A stretch of 64,000 nucleotides of DNA from Onchocerca lupi (taxonomy: Eukaryota > Nematoda > Chromadorea > Rhabditida > Onchocercidae). Of the stretch, positions 48,801 through 62,975 are shown one piece after another. The translations under genes and the position numbers were made by a program. Position 1 is the first letter of the stretch. The number at the start of each line of letters is the position of its first letter. The notes under the pieces are model-generated. The model ran no database searches, was not told the DNA's origin, and saw only the letters and a list, made by a program, of their open reading frames with translations. The stretch is taken from positions 28,345 through 92,344 of the forward strand of contig JAOVVO010000302.1 in NCBI GenBank assembly GCA_028564675.1, read 5' to 3'.

Positions 48801-51800
48801 AGAACTAGCCGAAAACTATTTCAAGGAATCGAATACAACTATTTCAGGTTTCTTCATGATTCCATTTGATTGAGCGTCATAAGTGAGTGGAAGTTAGATT
48901 AAAATCCACTGTACTAGACAGGTCCTCTGGTTTTTAAAAATTATTCGAGGTGAGGGGGAGAAAGAGAGAAAGGGGCAACTGCAAATTACTGTAAATTCAA
49001 TTAAGAAGAAATAAGCTGGAAGAGATATTACAGAGTCCTATTATTTTTTAGAATTTTATACAGGCATGCCGATCAGTAATGTATGTCTGAAATGGGTTTC
49101 TGCTGAAGATGGTTCACATATTTTAACGGTAGCGTTGGGTACATACATCTTTTTATATACTCAAGTATCCCAGGGTGCTGCACAAAGAAATATTGTTATG
49201 ATGAAAGAACATGACACACACCGCCGAGGTCCTCTCAGAAAAACATCTTCGCTTGCAAATCCGGAAACCATATCAACTCGTTTGGTTAGTTTTATAAGAC
49301 GTTTTGTTATTGGAGAAGAACTACATGTTCCTATAATTGTTTTTGCGTGTAGAATTTTTCAAGAGAATCGAATTTAACCATTAAGCGTAAAATCATCTTA
49401 AATTTACTCACTTTTTTTCGTTCTTAACTTGTTAGCACCCTGTCGAGTTTGATTTCCAGATTTAAGAAATTATCCGCGTTGCAGTAACATAAAGTAGTAT
49501 ACAGTGTTATGAGTTAAGTCGATAAGAAACGTTTTTCATATCTTTAAAGTAGCTTAGTATTAATAAGAGGCTAACTGTTGTAAAAAATGTGGAAAAGATC
49601 TGATTATTTAGAATTTTTATTTGATAGTTGAATGAGGAAAACCTTTTGCTGCTCTGCATGTTAATTAGAGTACATAATCACTCTATATGGAATAGTTATC
49701 TGCGTTAGGCAAAAATTGTCGGTAGGTTAAATTTTTATATCAGAATTTTTCAGTTACATTCAGCTCTTTATATTTTGCAGAAGTTAGCTTGCAAAAATTT
49801 TGCTCATACTGCCTTGTTTCACTGCTATGATATTAATTTGATATTTAGGTACGCTGGCTTTGCGTGCGGTTTTTAGAGCTGAAATCAGCTGATGGTTTAC
49901 CACCGTTACCAACAACATTGAGTTGGGTTCGCGACGGTCTACTGATTATTGGTATGCAAAGTGAAATGCGTTGTTATAATCAGTGGAATTTCAAAGCGGA
50001 ATTCCCTAAAAAAAAAAGACTGGAAGGAGTATTTAAAGATCTTTCGAAGTAAGTTGCATTAAATCTTTTCTAAACTTAATAAATGAAAATGTATTTGCCG
50101 TTATTTTCTTTTTCTGGTTCCGAAGAAAACGTTTTCAGACTTAAATCATCTAGCCATCTTGCACTTGCCAGTTTGGGCATCACTTCACATTCCAGCTTGG
50201 ACCAGTTATCAAAGAAGTCTAAGCAAGAGCCTGTTGCTTTGAACAAGCAAAAACTATACAAAGATCTTCTACAAAGGTTTTCTCTTTTTATATTCTCATC
50301 AGTTTCATTTTTTTCCGATTACTTCGGTAACTAATTATTTATAATTCAGTTTTAAGGATATATTCGGTACCTCACGATTTGCAAACACTGCTTTTGAAAG
50401 ACGAACATGTACTCGAAGCCATCAGTGAAGAAGGTTTATTTGAAGCTGCACGTTTAGCAAGTCCCATTTTGCCACAGTATCATCCAAAGCTGCTTATCGA
50501 GCTACTTAATTCTGGTAGGACGCGTGTGGTCAAAGCAATATTATTGCATGTTTTGAAAAGTTTAAAGGTTAATACCGCAGTTTTTTATGTAAAAAATATA
50601 TGCGCTTTCCTAGAATATTAGTTGTATTGTAGCAGAACAACAGCAGCTTATGTTTTGATTTTCAGCAGCTGAATGTTTCAAAACCAAATCCGTTGTCACG
50701 TGCCTCTTCAATGCGTAGATTGTCACTTTCTAGTGGGGATTTTGAAGATTCAGGACAAGATATTACCCGAGGACTTTCTGATACCCTTGATGATTCAAAT
50801 CTGGAATACGATGAGCTTGATGGTATTCCACCACTACCGCTTCATATTCTGTTATCTGCCGGTGATCCGTTTTCAGTGGCTAAAGAAAAAACATCTGAAA
50901 TACAAGTAATTTGCAGCTATCATGCGTATTATTTTTTCTGAATAGAAGTATAGTTCAGATTCGAAATTCTTGTGAAACAAATATTTCTTAAATATAATTT
51001 TCTTAGCAAATACGTTTAAATTTTTGATAAATCTTTTAAGGATGAGAGTCTAGATGGTCTACTAGATATGGATATTGAGCCGAAAAAATCTCGTCAAAAT
51101 TCGTTATCTATGGATAATACACATGCAGTTTTTGCATCAACAAGTTTTACTGCAAGACACAATCGTTTATTGACAGAATTTCTCACCCATACTCATTTGC
51201 CGGGTAAATTTTGATTTTTTTCATTTACCTACTTATTTCCTTATTGGTGACGGCCTTCCAAAGATAAAAAGTAATTCCAGGTTTGTCAAGTGTTGATCAA
51301 ATGCACCTTCTGGCAGTTGCGGACACATTAAGTCATTTTTCATCGGATATCATGGATAAATTAACACAAGCAAATGCAGGCATGTAATTACACGTTTTCT
51401 ACGTAAAGAATTTTGATTCTGCAAAAGAATGCTTTACAAAGTGTATATTTATATTTACAGCTCTTCAAGCAACTCAACCACGAATCGTGGACAATGCAGC
51501 AAGTGGATATGCTACACCTACTGTTGGATTTGAAACTGTTGACGAATGTGGACTGAGATATTTGATGGCTATGAAACAGCACGAGTATTTGTTATTGTGT
51601 CTACCATTGCAGCAAAAACGTAGTCTTCGTTCGAGGTTTGAAATCTGGAATCCCTATGTATATTACTTTTTTTTCTTTTTTTTTAATCTTTTGTTTAATT
51701 TTCAGTGACTTCATCGTTTCAGAGGACTTTCACCGTCGCAGTTTATTTGGGCTTTACATTCTGAAACAGAGACTGAATTGCTTAATGCAATTCCATGCCT

Positions 51801-54800
51801 ACAGAAGCCCACTTTGTTATGGGAAGAATTGCGAGCTTTAGGAGTTGCTTGGTGGCTAAAAAATACTTCGTCATTGCGTGCGATCATTGAGAAAGTCGGT
51901 TGTCATTGACTTTTTTTTTTTTTTTTTGTTAATTACAGTGAATGGAAAGAAGGTTATGATTTGCTTTCTTTCATTATTTAAATTATAGCTAGCAAAAGCG
52001 GCTTTTCAAAAGAATCAGGATCCACTGGATGCCTCTCTTTACTATCTCTTGCTGAAGAAGAAAAATCTTTTAACTCATTTGTTCAAGGCAGGTTGTTTTT
52101 CGTGCTATTATCTTAATAAACATTGAATCTCATCCTAAGAATCTTCATGTGCAATTCTCTTTGTAGACTGTTAAGGACAGTAGAATGCTGGATTTCTTCA
52201 TGCACGATTTCAACGACGAAAAATGGAAGAAAGCAGCCCTGAAAAATGCCTTTGTACTGATGGGCAAGCAACGATTTCAACATGCCGCTGCGTTCTTCTT
52301 GTTGGCTGGATCGATTAAAGACGCCATACAGGCCTGAGTTTTTATGACTTCTACATTTCAAATCTTTACTTTTTTTCTCTACTATTTGTTTGTTTTGCTA
52401 TTTTTTTTTTCCCTTTTACAGATAGTATTGAGGAAACTACAGGATTTGCAACTTGCAATAGTAATAGTTCGCCTTTGTGAAAAAGATTATGAAGACCAGA
52501 GTAATTTACTCAGAGAAATGCTTTGTAAAGAAATTTTCGGTGCCGAAGTTACAAATGTAATGGATTTTGATGTCACACCTAGAGCAAATCGGTATATTTT
52601 CACTAATATATATAATTATTATGATTTCGTAAATTTTTGTTTGATCAGCTTGAATAGCATAATTGATGCATTGATAATGCATTTTAACAGAAATCCTTTT
52701 ATACGTTCAATGGCTTATTGGCACCTGAAGGAATATGTTCGAGCAGCAAACACGTTGGTTGATGAAGCAGGTCGTGTTGATTTGGATGCTTCAATGGAAT
52801 ATTCTTTGTCAGATATATTCAATTTTTACTCATTTATACGCATGCACCATCTAGTTATTCGACAAAGACTTCTAAATACTGGAATCCAGGTGTGAAAAAA
52901 CCAGTTTTTTTTTTTTTTTTTTTAAACAGATTCCACTATTTCCGCTTAGCTGAAAAGAAACCGCTTTTCTCAGTTCTTATAAATCATCATTTCTTACAGG
53001 TAGGTTCAACTGAAAAATTTTTGGCTGTTGCAAAACGTCTTGCATCAGTTATCACACCTTCTGAGCGAAGACTCTATTTCCGAACTGCAAGCGCTCATAT
53101 GGCATCAGGGTGTCCTTTACTTGCGCTTGATGTGCTGGCACGCTTGCCAAAAAATCTCACCGTAGTCGAATCGTCACCTCTGTCTTCCGCAATTAATGAG
53201 CACACTGTAAGAGTTTGACATTCATCACTTGATTTGACAAACCTGATATTAGCTGAAATTTTTGGAATATTGAAACATAACGAAATTATTGTATTTAGAA
53301 ACATGTTATTTTCCTGAGATTTAACTTACAAAGGACTTAACTAGCTATACTTTTGTTATATAGGCATTAAATTGGCTCATTGATGAATATCGTCAGTGAC
53401 TTTTCTTTGTTATTAGGGTCCCTCCGTAACTGCCATGCCTGGCAAATGCGTAAATATTCAATTTGACCATCATTTTTCCTATTGATGCTCAAATTGAAAT
53501 TCTTTTAGAGATCAGGCTCACCAAAAAATGATGGTTCATGGAATAATCGATCAAATACCATCGACTGGAGTGCATCAGTGTCATCTGTTTATGTAGATGA
53601 AAAACTGAATTTGCAATTAAACGATTCGGAAACAGAAAATGAAGTTGTAATACGAAAGGAAAGCATTATGGAAGTTATTTCGGACAATTCAAATAGGGTG
53701 GGTTATGCAAAATATTACATTGTTTTCTTAGTCTTCTCTGTTTGAAGTGCAACAGTTTTTGATCTTAGCCCTTGAAGTTTACTGCGATTTTTGCATTCTT
53801 GATATCTGACTATCATTTCAATTTGTCTGCATATTGTATTGACCATTCACTTTAATTATCTACAGCCATTAATTGCATCATTTGTAAAAAAAAAAAAAAA
53901 AAAATCGCAAAATGATATATTGTGATTCAGCTAACAGATGTTGCCCGATCCGTCTGATCCTTAAGATGATCATTTGTAACTAGTTCTTTTTAGGAAGGTG
54001 ATAGTAATGCGACGCTAGATGTCATTGCGCAGCATATGAAATTCACTGCGACACTACGGCTTCTAGTTGAAGAGTTGTCTACTCTTGCAAATGCCTTCGA
54101 AGTAGATGGTGGACAGCTACGGTTTCAAGTAAAGTTCATGCTCATATTTCATACTTTTTATTTTGCAGCTGTATAAAAACCAATTTTCCAGCTTTGGAAT
54201 TTTTCACTCAATTTTTTAGTTGCTTAATTGGTTGGAAGCAGGCGTTAATGTGCTGCAGAAGATGTGTGGTCATCGTAGTGATTACAATAGCTTGAAGCTT
54301 GATGATATTACTGGAAATGAAGATGAATTCAACGATGATATAATGTAATGTTCTGAATCCTATTTTCCTTCATAAATAATTAACATTTCCGTAGGATCTG
54401 TTCGTAGTATTGTCTTATGTTTTTATTTATTGTAGCTATCGACATTACTGTTGCAAACATGCTCCGAACATGCTTACTTAAAGTGTCCTTTTACCCTTTT
54501 TTTCAAACAAATTACTCCCACTATTACCTTAAATTTATTCTGGGATGTCAAATTGATTTCTCAGATAAAGATGCATGTTTTTGAAGAAGAAATTTGTAGT
54601 GGTAGTGTGCCACTTCACAGGATTCTCCATATGGATAGAGTAGAGCTGTCGACTCGGTCCCATTACGCATTGCATCGTCGGCGATGGTTACGTGTTAATC
54701 ATAAATTGCTACGAGCCTTTATATCGTATTGCACGCTGCACAATTCTCAGAGTCATCGTTTAACTGCTGCACTAATGGAACTTCTTTTATTACTAATGGA

Positions 54801-56629
54801 AGTGCAGCAAGATAATGGATCGTCGAAGCTCTTCTCCGATAGTAAATTTTTCATTACTTAAAAAATCTATAGAAAATAACGTATATTCATTTAAACAGTT
54901 CTTTTTTTTTTAAATTGTCGTCCCTTTTCTTAAAATTATGGTTCTGTAAATAGCAACTCCCTTTAAACTAAAATTCGCACAATTTTCCTCCTTCAGTTTT
55001 TTTATTCCATTGCCTAGTAAATATCGATATTATAAAAGCGTTATCAGATGATATTTTGCAGAATCTTTACCAATGGTACATTCATTTCCGCTTTTTATTG
55101 CATCAGTTTCCCCACACAAAATGTTTGCGTCATCACCGCTTAGCTTTGTGAAAAGTCTGTGCTCTGATATTTTGCTCTCACTCGTTGATTTTTCTAAGCC
55201 TCCGCAGATCGAGAGTTCTCTCACTAAAGTTAGTCTTTCAAATCTTTAGCACAAATTCAGCAAATATTTGATACCATCCATGCTACAACCAATTCCTTTC
55301 TTTTCAAAAGGAAAAACGGCATTTTCGATTAGAAATTTTTTTTGTAAAGTTCTTAAGGACAAGCGAAAGAAAAAGACCCTTTTCTTGTAAGAAACGATTA
55401 TTCATCAGTTTTGATCTCTATAAATAAAATATATAAATCATTCATCCGTTGTACGTGACATTATTTTCAGCGATTGTTGTCTACAATGTTGATCATTAAA
55501 TTATTTTTGGATCTTTTCCATAAGTCGTTATTTTCAGATCTATAAGGTTTATAGCTTATGTCAAGGATTGTCTTCATGCTTGTACCAGTCACTTTGCGAT
55601 ATCAGTAATATTTATGAAAGCAGTCACGGGTATGGTCAAAATTTGTTTACAATCACTACTTTTAATAGCAAAACAAAGAATGAAATAAGAGATTATCTCT
55701 AGGTCCTGACAAATTATTTTAAAAGATAAAAATCTCGAGAAAACATTGTAAAACGTTATTGGAAAATAAAATATTATTGTGTCTGCATAACTTCTTTAGG
55801 GCTTTGGCGAGATTGTCAAGAATAACAATAGCGAATGAAGACTTGAAAGTGACGACATCGCCTTCGAAATGGCCAGGCGTGGACAACCTTCTAGCCATTT
55901 TGAATCGAGAAAAGGATGAAGGAGCTCCGCAACTCAGGCTTCTTGTTCTTGAAGCTTACATAGCAGTGAGCTTTCATAATATAGAGTATAATTTTTACGT
56001 TTAATTAGTTTCATGCACTCAGAAGAAAAGCTTATTTGCATGCTACTTAAGTTTATTTATTTGGGCTCTCAACATATCAAAAGCTTGTCCTTCCTCATTG
56101 ACATAATTCTTGAGTGACCTGGACTTTTGTGAGCAGCTGTTAATAACAGCTTTATACGATGATGATAAAAAACATTTCAGGTCTTTGCATCTCTTTTCGC
56201 TTACGCACTTGCAACTTATGATGCAAGATGGTTATTTCGATTAGCAGCTCATAACATTGGCACGAAAGAATTTGCCATTTTATTCGGGGGAGGTGGAGAA
56301 GAAACGCAGAAGGTAGCTCCTGCAAAATCTCCCGGTATGTTCGTTTCGAATTTTTTTCTGGATTCAGGAAAAAGAATGTTTCTATAATTTTTATAATGGC
56401 AATTCAATTTAGGCTTACCCGTGAAGTGGACAACTGCAATGTCGAGTGGTTTTTCTTCTAATGAAAATAGCACAGAGTTTGATAAAAACTGTCTCTCAAA
56501 AAGTTCTCCATCATGTCGAGCTAGTTTCAATACTGAGGTGAATTTCATTAGATAATTAGAAACAATATGTTCTGCATATTATTATTATAATAAATAAATA
56601 AATATATATATAAATATATAAATATATAA

Positions 56630-56665
<36 letters not shown>

Positions 56666-59032
56666 ATATTGTAGAAAAAAGAATATAAATATATATATAA
56701 CTGGAAAAAGTGCTGTTTGAGGTCACTGGAGTTGAAGCAACAATCAGATCTTCTGATAGTTATTCAACAAATAAATCGAAGTCTTTAGAAGGACAAAAAC
56801 CATGTGAGTGGATATCACCAAAGAAGAGTATGGTGCAATTTTTTGCTGAAAAGGTAACTTATAAAATGATGTCAATAAAAGTTTTTTTTTTTTCTTTAGA
56901 AATCTGTTGAATTCGCCAATTTTAATTTATCATTATTAGGCCATAGAGCATGGTCAGTATCCAGAATATCATCTAAATTTGGTCATTGAATTTGCTGCAT
57001 GACTCTTTCTTGTAGCCAGAATCACCTGAAATTTCGGGTGAATGCTGTGATTCGGATGAAGAGCAGGACGAATCAGTAGTTGAATTAGAAGAGCAACTGC
57101 AGACGAAACAACACAGTGATTCGGAAGGCTTCGCTTGGCGGCTGTTACGTTTAGCTCTTACTCATCAGCAGTTATATCGAATGAAATCTTTTTTGCAGCT
57201 TGCAGGCTTAGAATATTCAGGTATTTTAAGTTCTTTTATTTTATGAACAATTTTTATTAGCCTTAGTAATTCCAACCAATTTATAGAATTGCCAGCTCTT
57301 TCACCTCGTGCAAATGCTGTTTTCAAACTTATCGAGAATTGGGCGAAACAGCTTGAAGAGCATTTATATGCAATGCCTGGTGGATGCCCTTCTGATTTGC
57401 TTCCCGATTTATCTATTAGAAAAAGTGACAGCAGTGCAGGTGCTGAACATTTACAATTTGAACATAACAGATTTACTAAACTGTTCAAAATAAGAAAGAA
57501 AAAAGTGATGTTCATAGATTGCTTATTGATTGTTTATCGATTTGAAAACACATTTAGAAAATATATTCATTATCTCTCATTTCATTTGCTTTTAAATTTC
57601 TTGAAATTTTGTTCATTTTGTTTCTATAAACATTTTATCCATTTTGTTTACAGATATGCAATTGCCATTAGTGAACTTAATGCGTTTTTCAGAATTACCT
57701 CTAAAGAAATACAATGTTCTAAAGGAAACAAATAACACACCTTTCGAATATGCAAATCCATCTATGTTGCCAGTGAAAAGAATCTGGCTTTATCTCACTC
57801 GTCAGGATCATATTTTGCCCTTTTTCATCAAACACATATTTGGCTTCAGTGATCGACAGGTGATCAAATTTTGTGGTCATTAGATTCATTTAATTGTAAT
57901 TAGCTATTTCAGATTATATACTTTATAGAAGTGTATTCTTCCTTATTGGATTTTAAGGTTCAGGAAGAAAGTATTCTTCGGAAGGGTGGAAATGAGCTTG
58001 AAAACAAAGATATCGTAAATGTATTCAAAATTGTGCAGCGAGAGCATGAGCCAATAGCAGCATTTTGTTGCAGCGAGGTTAGTGATTGAATTATTAAATT
58101 TTTAGTGTGCCAGTTATTGGATTTTCTTTTATGACGTAATAAAACAAACTTTAATTCGAAAATGGGGTGTATGAGAGACTTCATTGTTTTTCTTTTTTTT
58201 TTAATTTGGAAATTTGTGATTGTTTGTTGATTCTTACTTGTTTATTGTCTTAATTTTTATGCCAAAAGGAATTTCCTTGTGAGTCATTTTGTGTTTTGTC
58301 CGAACTTTTGCATGAGAGACATTTGATAACGCTAATTTTCGTTTTTTTGATGAAATGCTCATTTTTTAATTTTATTTGCAGGTGAGACCCGGTTGGTTAG
58401 TAGTTTCAAATACACGAGAACTACAAGAAATAGACATTACAGCATTACTTAATGATGCGGAAAATCTGAAGTTATCTTCTTGGTTGTTTAATCGAACAGA
58501 ACTTGATGTTGCACTTGATGGAACTAAAAGGGATGTGTTCAAGGTATGTATCTGTAGTTAATCTGATTTCTTTTCATGAAGATAAGTAATATTTAATAGT
58601 TAACTCGAGAATCTGATTTTTATTTTTCACAAATAAATCCCTTATCATTTTTCTCGATCCCAGTTCAGAGTTAATTTTTAACTTACATTATAGTCATCCT
58701 ATGGTTCTCTGCTTCCACCAAAAAAAGACACTATCACCGATTATCTTTGCTTTCTATAAAAAGAAAAAAAAAAAAGAGATGTAAGAAAGTTTCAAATCTT
58801 GAAGATTTCAAAAACAAACTGCTATGGACAGGGTTATTATGCATCAAAATTTTTCTCTTCTTCAACAGATTCGAATATGGCACTTGAGAATATCATATTC
58901 TTCAAAAAATGATGTTTGATTCTAGCGTAATTGTAATGAAATTTGCAGGATAACGATGACTATCAATTAATAACTGAAAACAGACAGCAAACCACTGCCA
59001 TAAATACTGTAAGCACTTCTATCTGTTGTATC

Positions 59033-59077
<45 letters not shown>

Positions 59078-61126
59078 TTATGTTCTTTTTTTGGTTTCAA
59101 TTAAACAAAATATATTCAGTCTTTCTTTATGGGTCTCTTTTATTTCTTTAACTTGGTTATATAATTTATTTTCATTTTTTGATATATGCAGATGACTCCA
59201 TTTATTGTTGATAGAAGCCGAAAGGCTTTGATAAAGGTATGTGCATTATAAATCTTCTGAATGTTGTCCGGCGTAGATATTATTGAATGTTTTACGTGTA
59301 GATTTGTTGTGAATGTTGATTTTGCCAAAGACTTTTTCAGTTTTTTGCTGAATTTTTTAAATATGGTGTAAACATGAAAATTGTATCAGGAAAAGGTAAA
59401 AGTTTGTGCTGAATTTGTGTATATGCATGCATCATTTTTTTATTCATAAATATTGTGTGTTGGATACACCTTCTGCAGATGTACAAAAGACAAGTTAATG
59501 GAATACGGCGGCTAGATTCTCATCCAACAATGCCTTATTGTACGTTTTATTTCTACTGAATATTTGATTTGCTAAATCCTTTTCTATCGTTGAGCATCTA
59601 CTGAGTGTTTCACTGGTTGCTTTAATTTCGAGAAAATCTTATAGTTGCAGTTTACTACACCAGAAAGTACTGATATATTGAATGAGGCACAACATCTTAA
59701 ATTATTTGTCATGTGGCGGTCACGAGTGCTCATAGACATTTATTTTTTATAAGCTTTACATCAACTTAATCTCGAGGCATTGAGAGAAAGATTCGATTTC
59801 CGATTTAGATTTTTATATTATTTTGCAGACGTAAGCGGGTCGTCGGATGGCTCAATACGATTATGGGAATGGGGTGTTGGACAACCGTTCTTTACACCAC
59901 GCATAGCTGGACAGTACGCCAAAGTTTGTTTTTTTTTTTTTTTATTTCAATGATTCACTTAAATTAAAATTATAATTCTTGATAATTTTTTCCTTATATC
60001 AGGTGACGAAAGTCGTATTCTCCTGTAATGGAAGCAAATTTGCTTCGGTTGATAACGATGGAATATTATGCTTGTGGCAGACAACTCAAGGATTGCCAAT
60101 CAAAAAACCATTCTTTGTGAGTTCTTCGGTTCCTGATAATAAATTGCATAGCAAATATAGTTGTGAGCCGATTATTGCATCATTGCACATCAAATATAAT
60201 TTTAGTTCTCATTTTTATTTCAGAATCAGAAATGTCATTCTAAATCCGCAGCAGATGTTCGATTTCTCGGTTCCACTTCATCTGTTCTGGTTACAGCTGG
60301 TCTGAGCTTGTCAGACGAAAATATTAGTCTTTGGGATACTCTTATGCCGCAGTCAAAAGCACTTATACATTCCTGGACAACACATGCTGAAGGAGCAACT
60401 TCTGTGATGTATTTGTCATCATATCAGGTTGATTTTGAAGATTGTTTTGTGATAAACAGATAAGAGAAGATAGTTATTAGGACGTTTGTGCTCTATGATA
60501 TGAACTTATTTTTCATGAAAATTTTGTCCTTAGTAAATCCACTTAGTCTTTTTTCAAAATAAGTTAAGCGGTATTTAGGCCATAGTTTCTGGTGGACGAC
60601 ATGGAGAATTATGTATATGGGATGTTCGACAACGTCGACTTCGTACTACCGTGAAGTGTTTCGAAAATTCTTCTGTCAAATGTCTTGTAGGCGATCCATT
60701 TCAGCAGATCATTGTTGCTGGATCGAGTGATGGGGATATAAAGGTTAACTGATTAATTCATGAAAGAAACTTTTGACAGAATTAGAAAAAAGGATAATGA
60801 ACTCACCAAAAACATTTAGTATACGTCGGGAAGTATTCGCTTTTCATCTAAAATTTCCGAATCGCTGACCGATTTTTTTTAGAATGATTTTCTCTTGTTT
60901 ATTATTTGATTTCCTTCTTTATTTTAAGATCTGGAATACTGATCTTGTGCCGCATCTTGTGACTTCGCTTGATGGTGAACATATTGCTCGAGGAGGATTC
61001 AGCTTACGTCAAGTGGCTTCAGTAGTACAAGGTGTGCAACAACTATATGTTGATCCGGAAATCCGTCTTTTTTCATGTGGTGCCGACTGTTCACTGAAAA
61101 TACGTTCTTTACGTAATATAATGTGA
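41588..61126 (+). CDS. rbc-1: Rabconnectin-3 alpha (DMXL1/2, Rav1-like) WD40 giant
   Basis: Large scaffold of the RAVE-like complex that assembles V-ATPase on vesicles. About 57 exons were traced, summing to about 3,010 codons (human DMXL about 3,030). Exon starts include 41588, 41770, 42047, 42242, 42523, 43051, 43220, 43623, 43859, 44091, 44344, 44648, 44921, 45497, 45891, 47068, 47368, 47540, 48063, 48326, 48798, 49064, 49849, 50139, 50357, 50666, 51041, 51281, 51461, 51723, 51989, 52167, 52422, 52691, 53000, 53509, 53994, 54220, 54565, 55062, 55538, 55800, 56181, 56413, 56722, 57016, 57287, 57654, 57958, 58382, 58949, 59192, 59479, 59829, 60003, 60224, 60579, 60929. The N-terminus MNVHQILTGALNRGDEVFSV, central Rav1 region (AALKNAFVLMGKQRF, FFLLAGSIKDAIQ) and C-terminal WD repeats ending FSCGADCSLKIRSL match DMXL. 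The junction 54344/54565 does not keep phase and is unresolved. Three donors appear to be GC. Confidence 0.93.
45853..45880. repeat. (TA)n microsatellite next to an rbc-1 acceptor
   Basis: Fourteen TA units end ten bases before the acceptor of the exon at 45891, so the repeat occupies the place where a pyrimidine tract would normally lie. Confidence 0.9.
46116..46143. repeat. (TA)n microsatellite in an rbc-1 intron
   Basis: A run of TA units lies in the intron between exons 45891-46046 and 47068-47286, close to its 5' end. Confidence 0.85.
46676..47002 (-). other. protein-like open frame antisense in an rbc-1 intron, unknown
   Basis: This 108-codon minus-strand frame lies wholly in the 1-kb intron 46047-47067. 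Its first third reads like ordinary protein (YTEAALMLDNKSMQPGFVDD) and a later part does too (AFPLLIEQLQSIDRFNL), separated by a Phe/Ile-rich stretch that looks like intron-type T-rich DNA. I could not assign it to a family. It may be the relic of a copied gene segment with its intron, or chance. Confidence 0.25.
53417..53449 (+). other. rbc-1: possible 33-nt in-frame cassette exon of rbc-1
   Basis: TATTAG at 53411-53416 precedes an 11-codon phase-0 segment (GPSVTAMPGKC) followed by GTAAAT. The flanking exons (53000-53206 and 53509-53697) join in phase with or without it, so it could be an alternatively used microexon. It may also be chance. Confidence 0.35.
56580..56698. repeat. TA-rich low-complexity tract in an rbc-1 intron
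   Basis: Nearly pure TA/TATAAA repeats fill most of the intron between exons 56413-56537 and 56722-56853, ending shortly before the acceptor. Confidence 0.85.
59034..59076. repeat. poly(T) tract in an rbc-1 intron
   Basis: A run of 43 T lies in the intron between exons 58949-59008 and 59192-59236. It is the longest homopolymer seen in the window and may be length-variable. Confidence 0.95.
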
Positions 61127-62349
61127 AGAATCTTTAAATGGCCAGCAACAATATTATGAAGTATTGTTAGTTGCAGAAAGCATTATCTCTACTTTATGAA
61201 TTAAAAAATGGGTATTCCAAAAAATATTTGATGATGCGTAATATTTTGCAGTGTCGTGTTATTTATGATAGATGATGAAAATAACTTTTCATAGCTTTAC
61301 TGTAAAATCACAGCTTGAATTTTTTTGCGGCCTTCAATATATTCATTGCGGAGGGATGTTGATGGAAACCACCAAAGCATTTAGGAAATGGTGACCTTGG
61401 TTTATTCTTGTTTTAAATTTTGATGATTTGCATAGCAATGTATTTTTTTTGTATTCTACATTTATAAGGACGGTGGCATTACGTAATTCGGCATGCATTT
61501 TCAATTGCTATTTGGTTGCAATTTTCCTCATCAAAATCAATTTCAAGTTTATTTGGATAAAAGATATCTATGATTGTGGAATATTTTAACAAATATGTAG
61601 TAATTTATCGTTTTGTTTGATATTATTAGCAGTTATTCGTAGCAATTTTGTTGATGATGTAAATCTATCATCATGAATTTTGCTTCTTAACAAATTTATG
61701 ATATCTTCTCTGTGTATGTATGTTTTCTTTTTCAATAATCAAATCAGGATTTAATGTACCATCTTATGTGTTTTCCACAATTCAGTAATTTATTCTTTTC
61801 ATTGTAAGAGTGGTTGAGTAATAAGCCTTTTAAACAAGGTGGAACATTTTAGCTTCCTAACCAATTTGTACTTCCTTATTTAGTAACCTTTTCTTAACAC
61901 TGGATATTATTTTGCTTTATGCAAAGCCGGGAATTTCCATTTATAGCCAGGTAAGAGAGGAGAACATGCGTAAAAATGATTACATGCGCAAATTGATATA
62001 TATGAGAGCAGAGAATGATGATCGAGTAGCAATAATAGTGTTTGCTTCGAAGCGATATTTTTATCATTTCAAAGATTGTGCATATGTGTACATTATCTTT
62101 TCATAAAAATGTGTCAAATAAAATTCGATCTGTAATTTTTTCTATTCGCAGGCAGAAGGATATGGAACTGCATATCTTGGGAAGAATGTGGTCTGACATT
62201 GATTGTCAGTATAAATTCATGATAATTACTGGAAGTACTGTAACATCTTCAATAAAGTGTTACAGATATACCAGTGAAATAATGCAAGAGAGTGACTTGC
62301 TGCATTAATGGGTTTCTGCAGTTTTTTCGCTCCAAGAGCCTTATATTTC

Positions 62350-62420
62350 AAAGTGTTATGAGATCATCAGACATGTAATAGCAACGGTATGAAATCATCA
62401 GACATGTAATTCGTCTACTA
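62350..62420. repeat. short imperfect tandem duplication
   Basis: The unit atgagatcatcagacatgta near 62359 is followed about 30 bp later by atgaaatcatcagacatgta near 62390. Two copies only. Confidence 0.7.
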
Positions 62421-62929
62421 GCCAGATCGATGCTATTCAAAATCCGATGGTGATGCAGTAAGTTAGAACTGAATCTTTTCTTAAAACTTGACGACATAAC
62501 GCTCACAGTGACGAAACAACTATATTTCCTATTTATACTGTAATGGAACTGTACGACTGCTTAGAAAAGGGCTGCGCCCAGGTTCGAGCATCCGGAATTC
62601 ATTTGTGTACTAAAAAACTGTATGCCTTCCTATTCTTCACAGCGTCTTAGCCACAAAGTTTTCGTTAATGATAATGTAATAGCCTAGCAGAATACTCTTC
62701 ATACGTAGAAGGTTGATGACATAAGAAGATCGCCAGAACGCCACGCCTTACTATACATTATTTGCAGTTTTACCAAACACAAAAAAAAGGAATGTTGCTG
62801 TTCTCTTCCACATTATGGATTGCTAAAGAAGTACAAGGAAAGGGAGTCCTGTCGGAAAAATCCGAAAGATATAATTGTTGCAAATAAGGAATGTTGAAGG
62901 TCAAGAAGCGCAAAAATGTTCCGGTCCCT

Positions 62930-62975
62930 CAAAACGATAAACATGTTTCCCGCCAAAACGACAAACATGTTAAAT
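62930..62975. repeat. short imperfect tandem duplication
   Basis: The unit caaaacgataaacatgtt is followed by caaaacgacaaacatgtt about 24 bp later. Two copies only; function unknown. Confidence 0.65.

Noticed and set aside
57165..57515. 116-codon minus-strand frame
   Set aside because: It is the antisense shadow of rbc-1 exons 57016-57220 and 57287-57439.
62560..62600. ggttcgagcatccgg, resembling a tRNA T-loop
   Set aside because: No acceptor stem, D-arm or anticodon arm could be folded around it.
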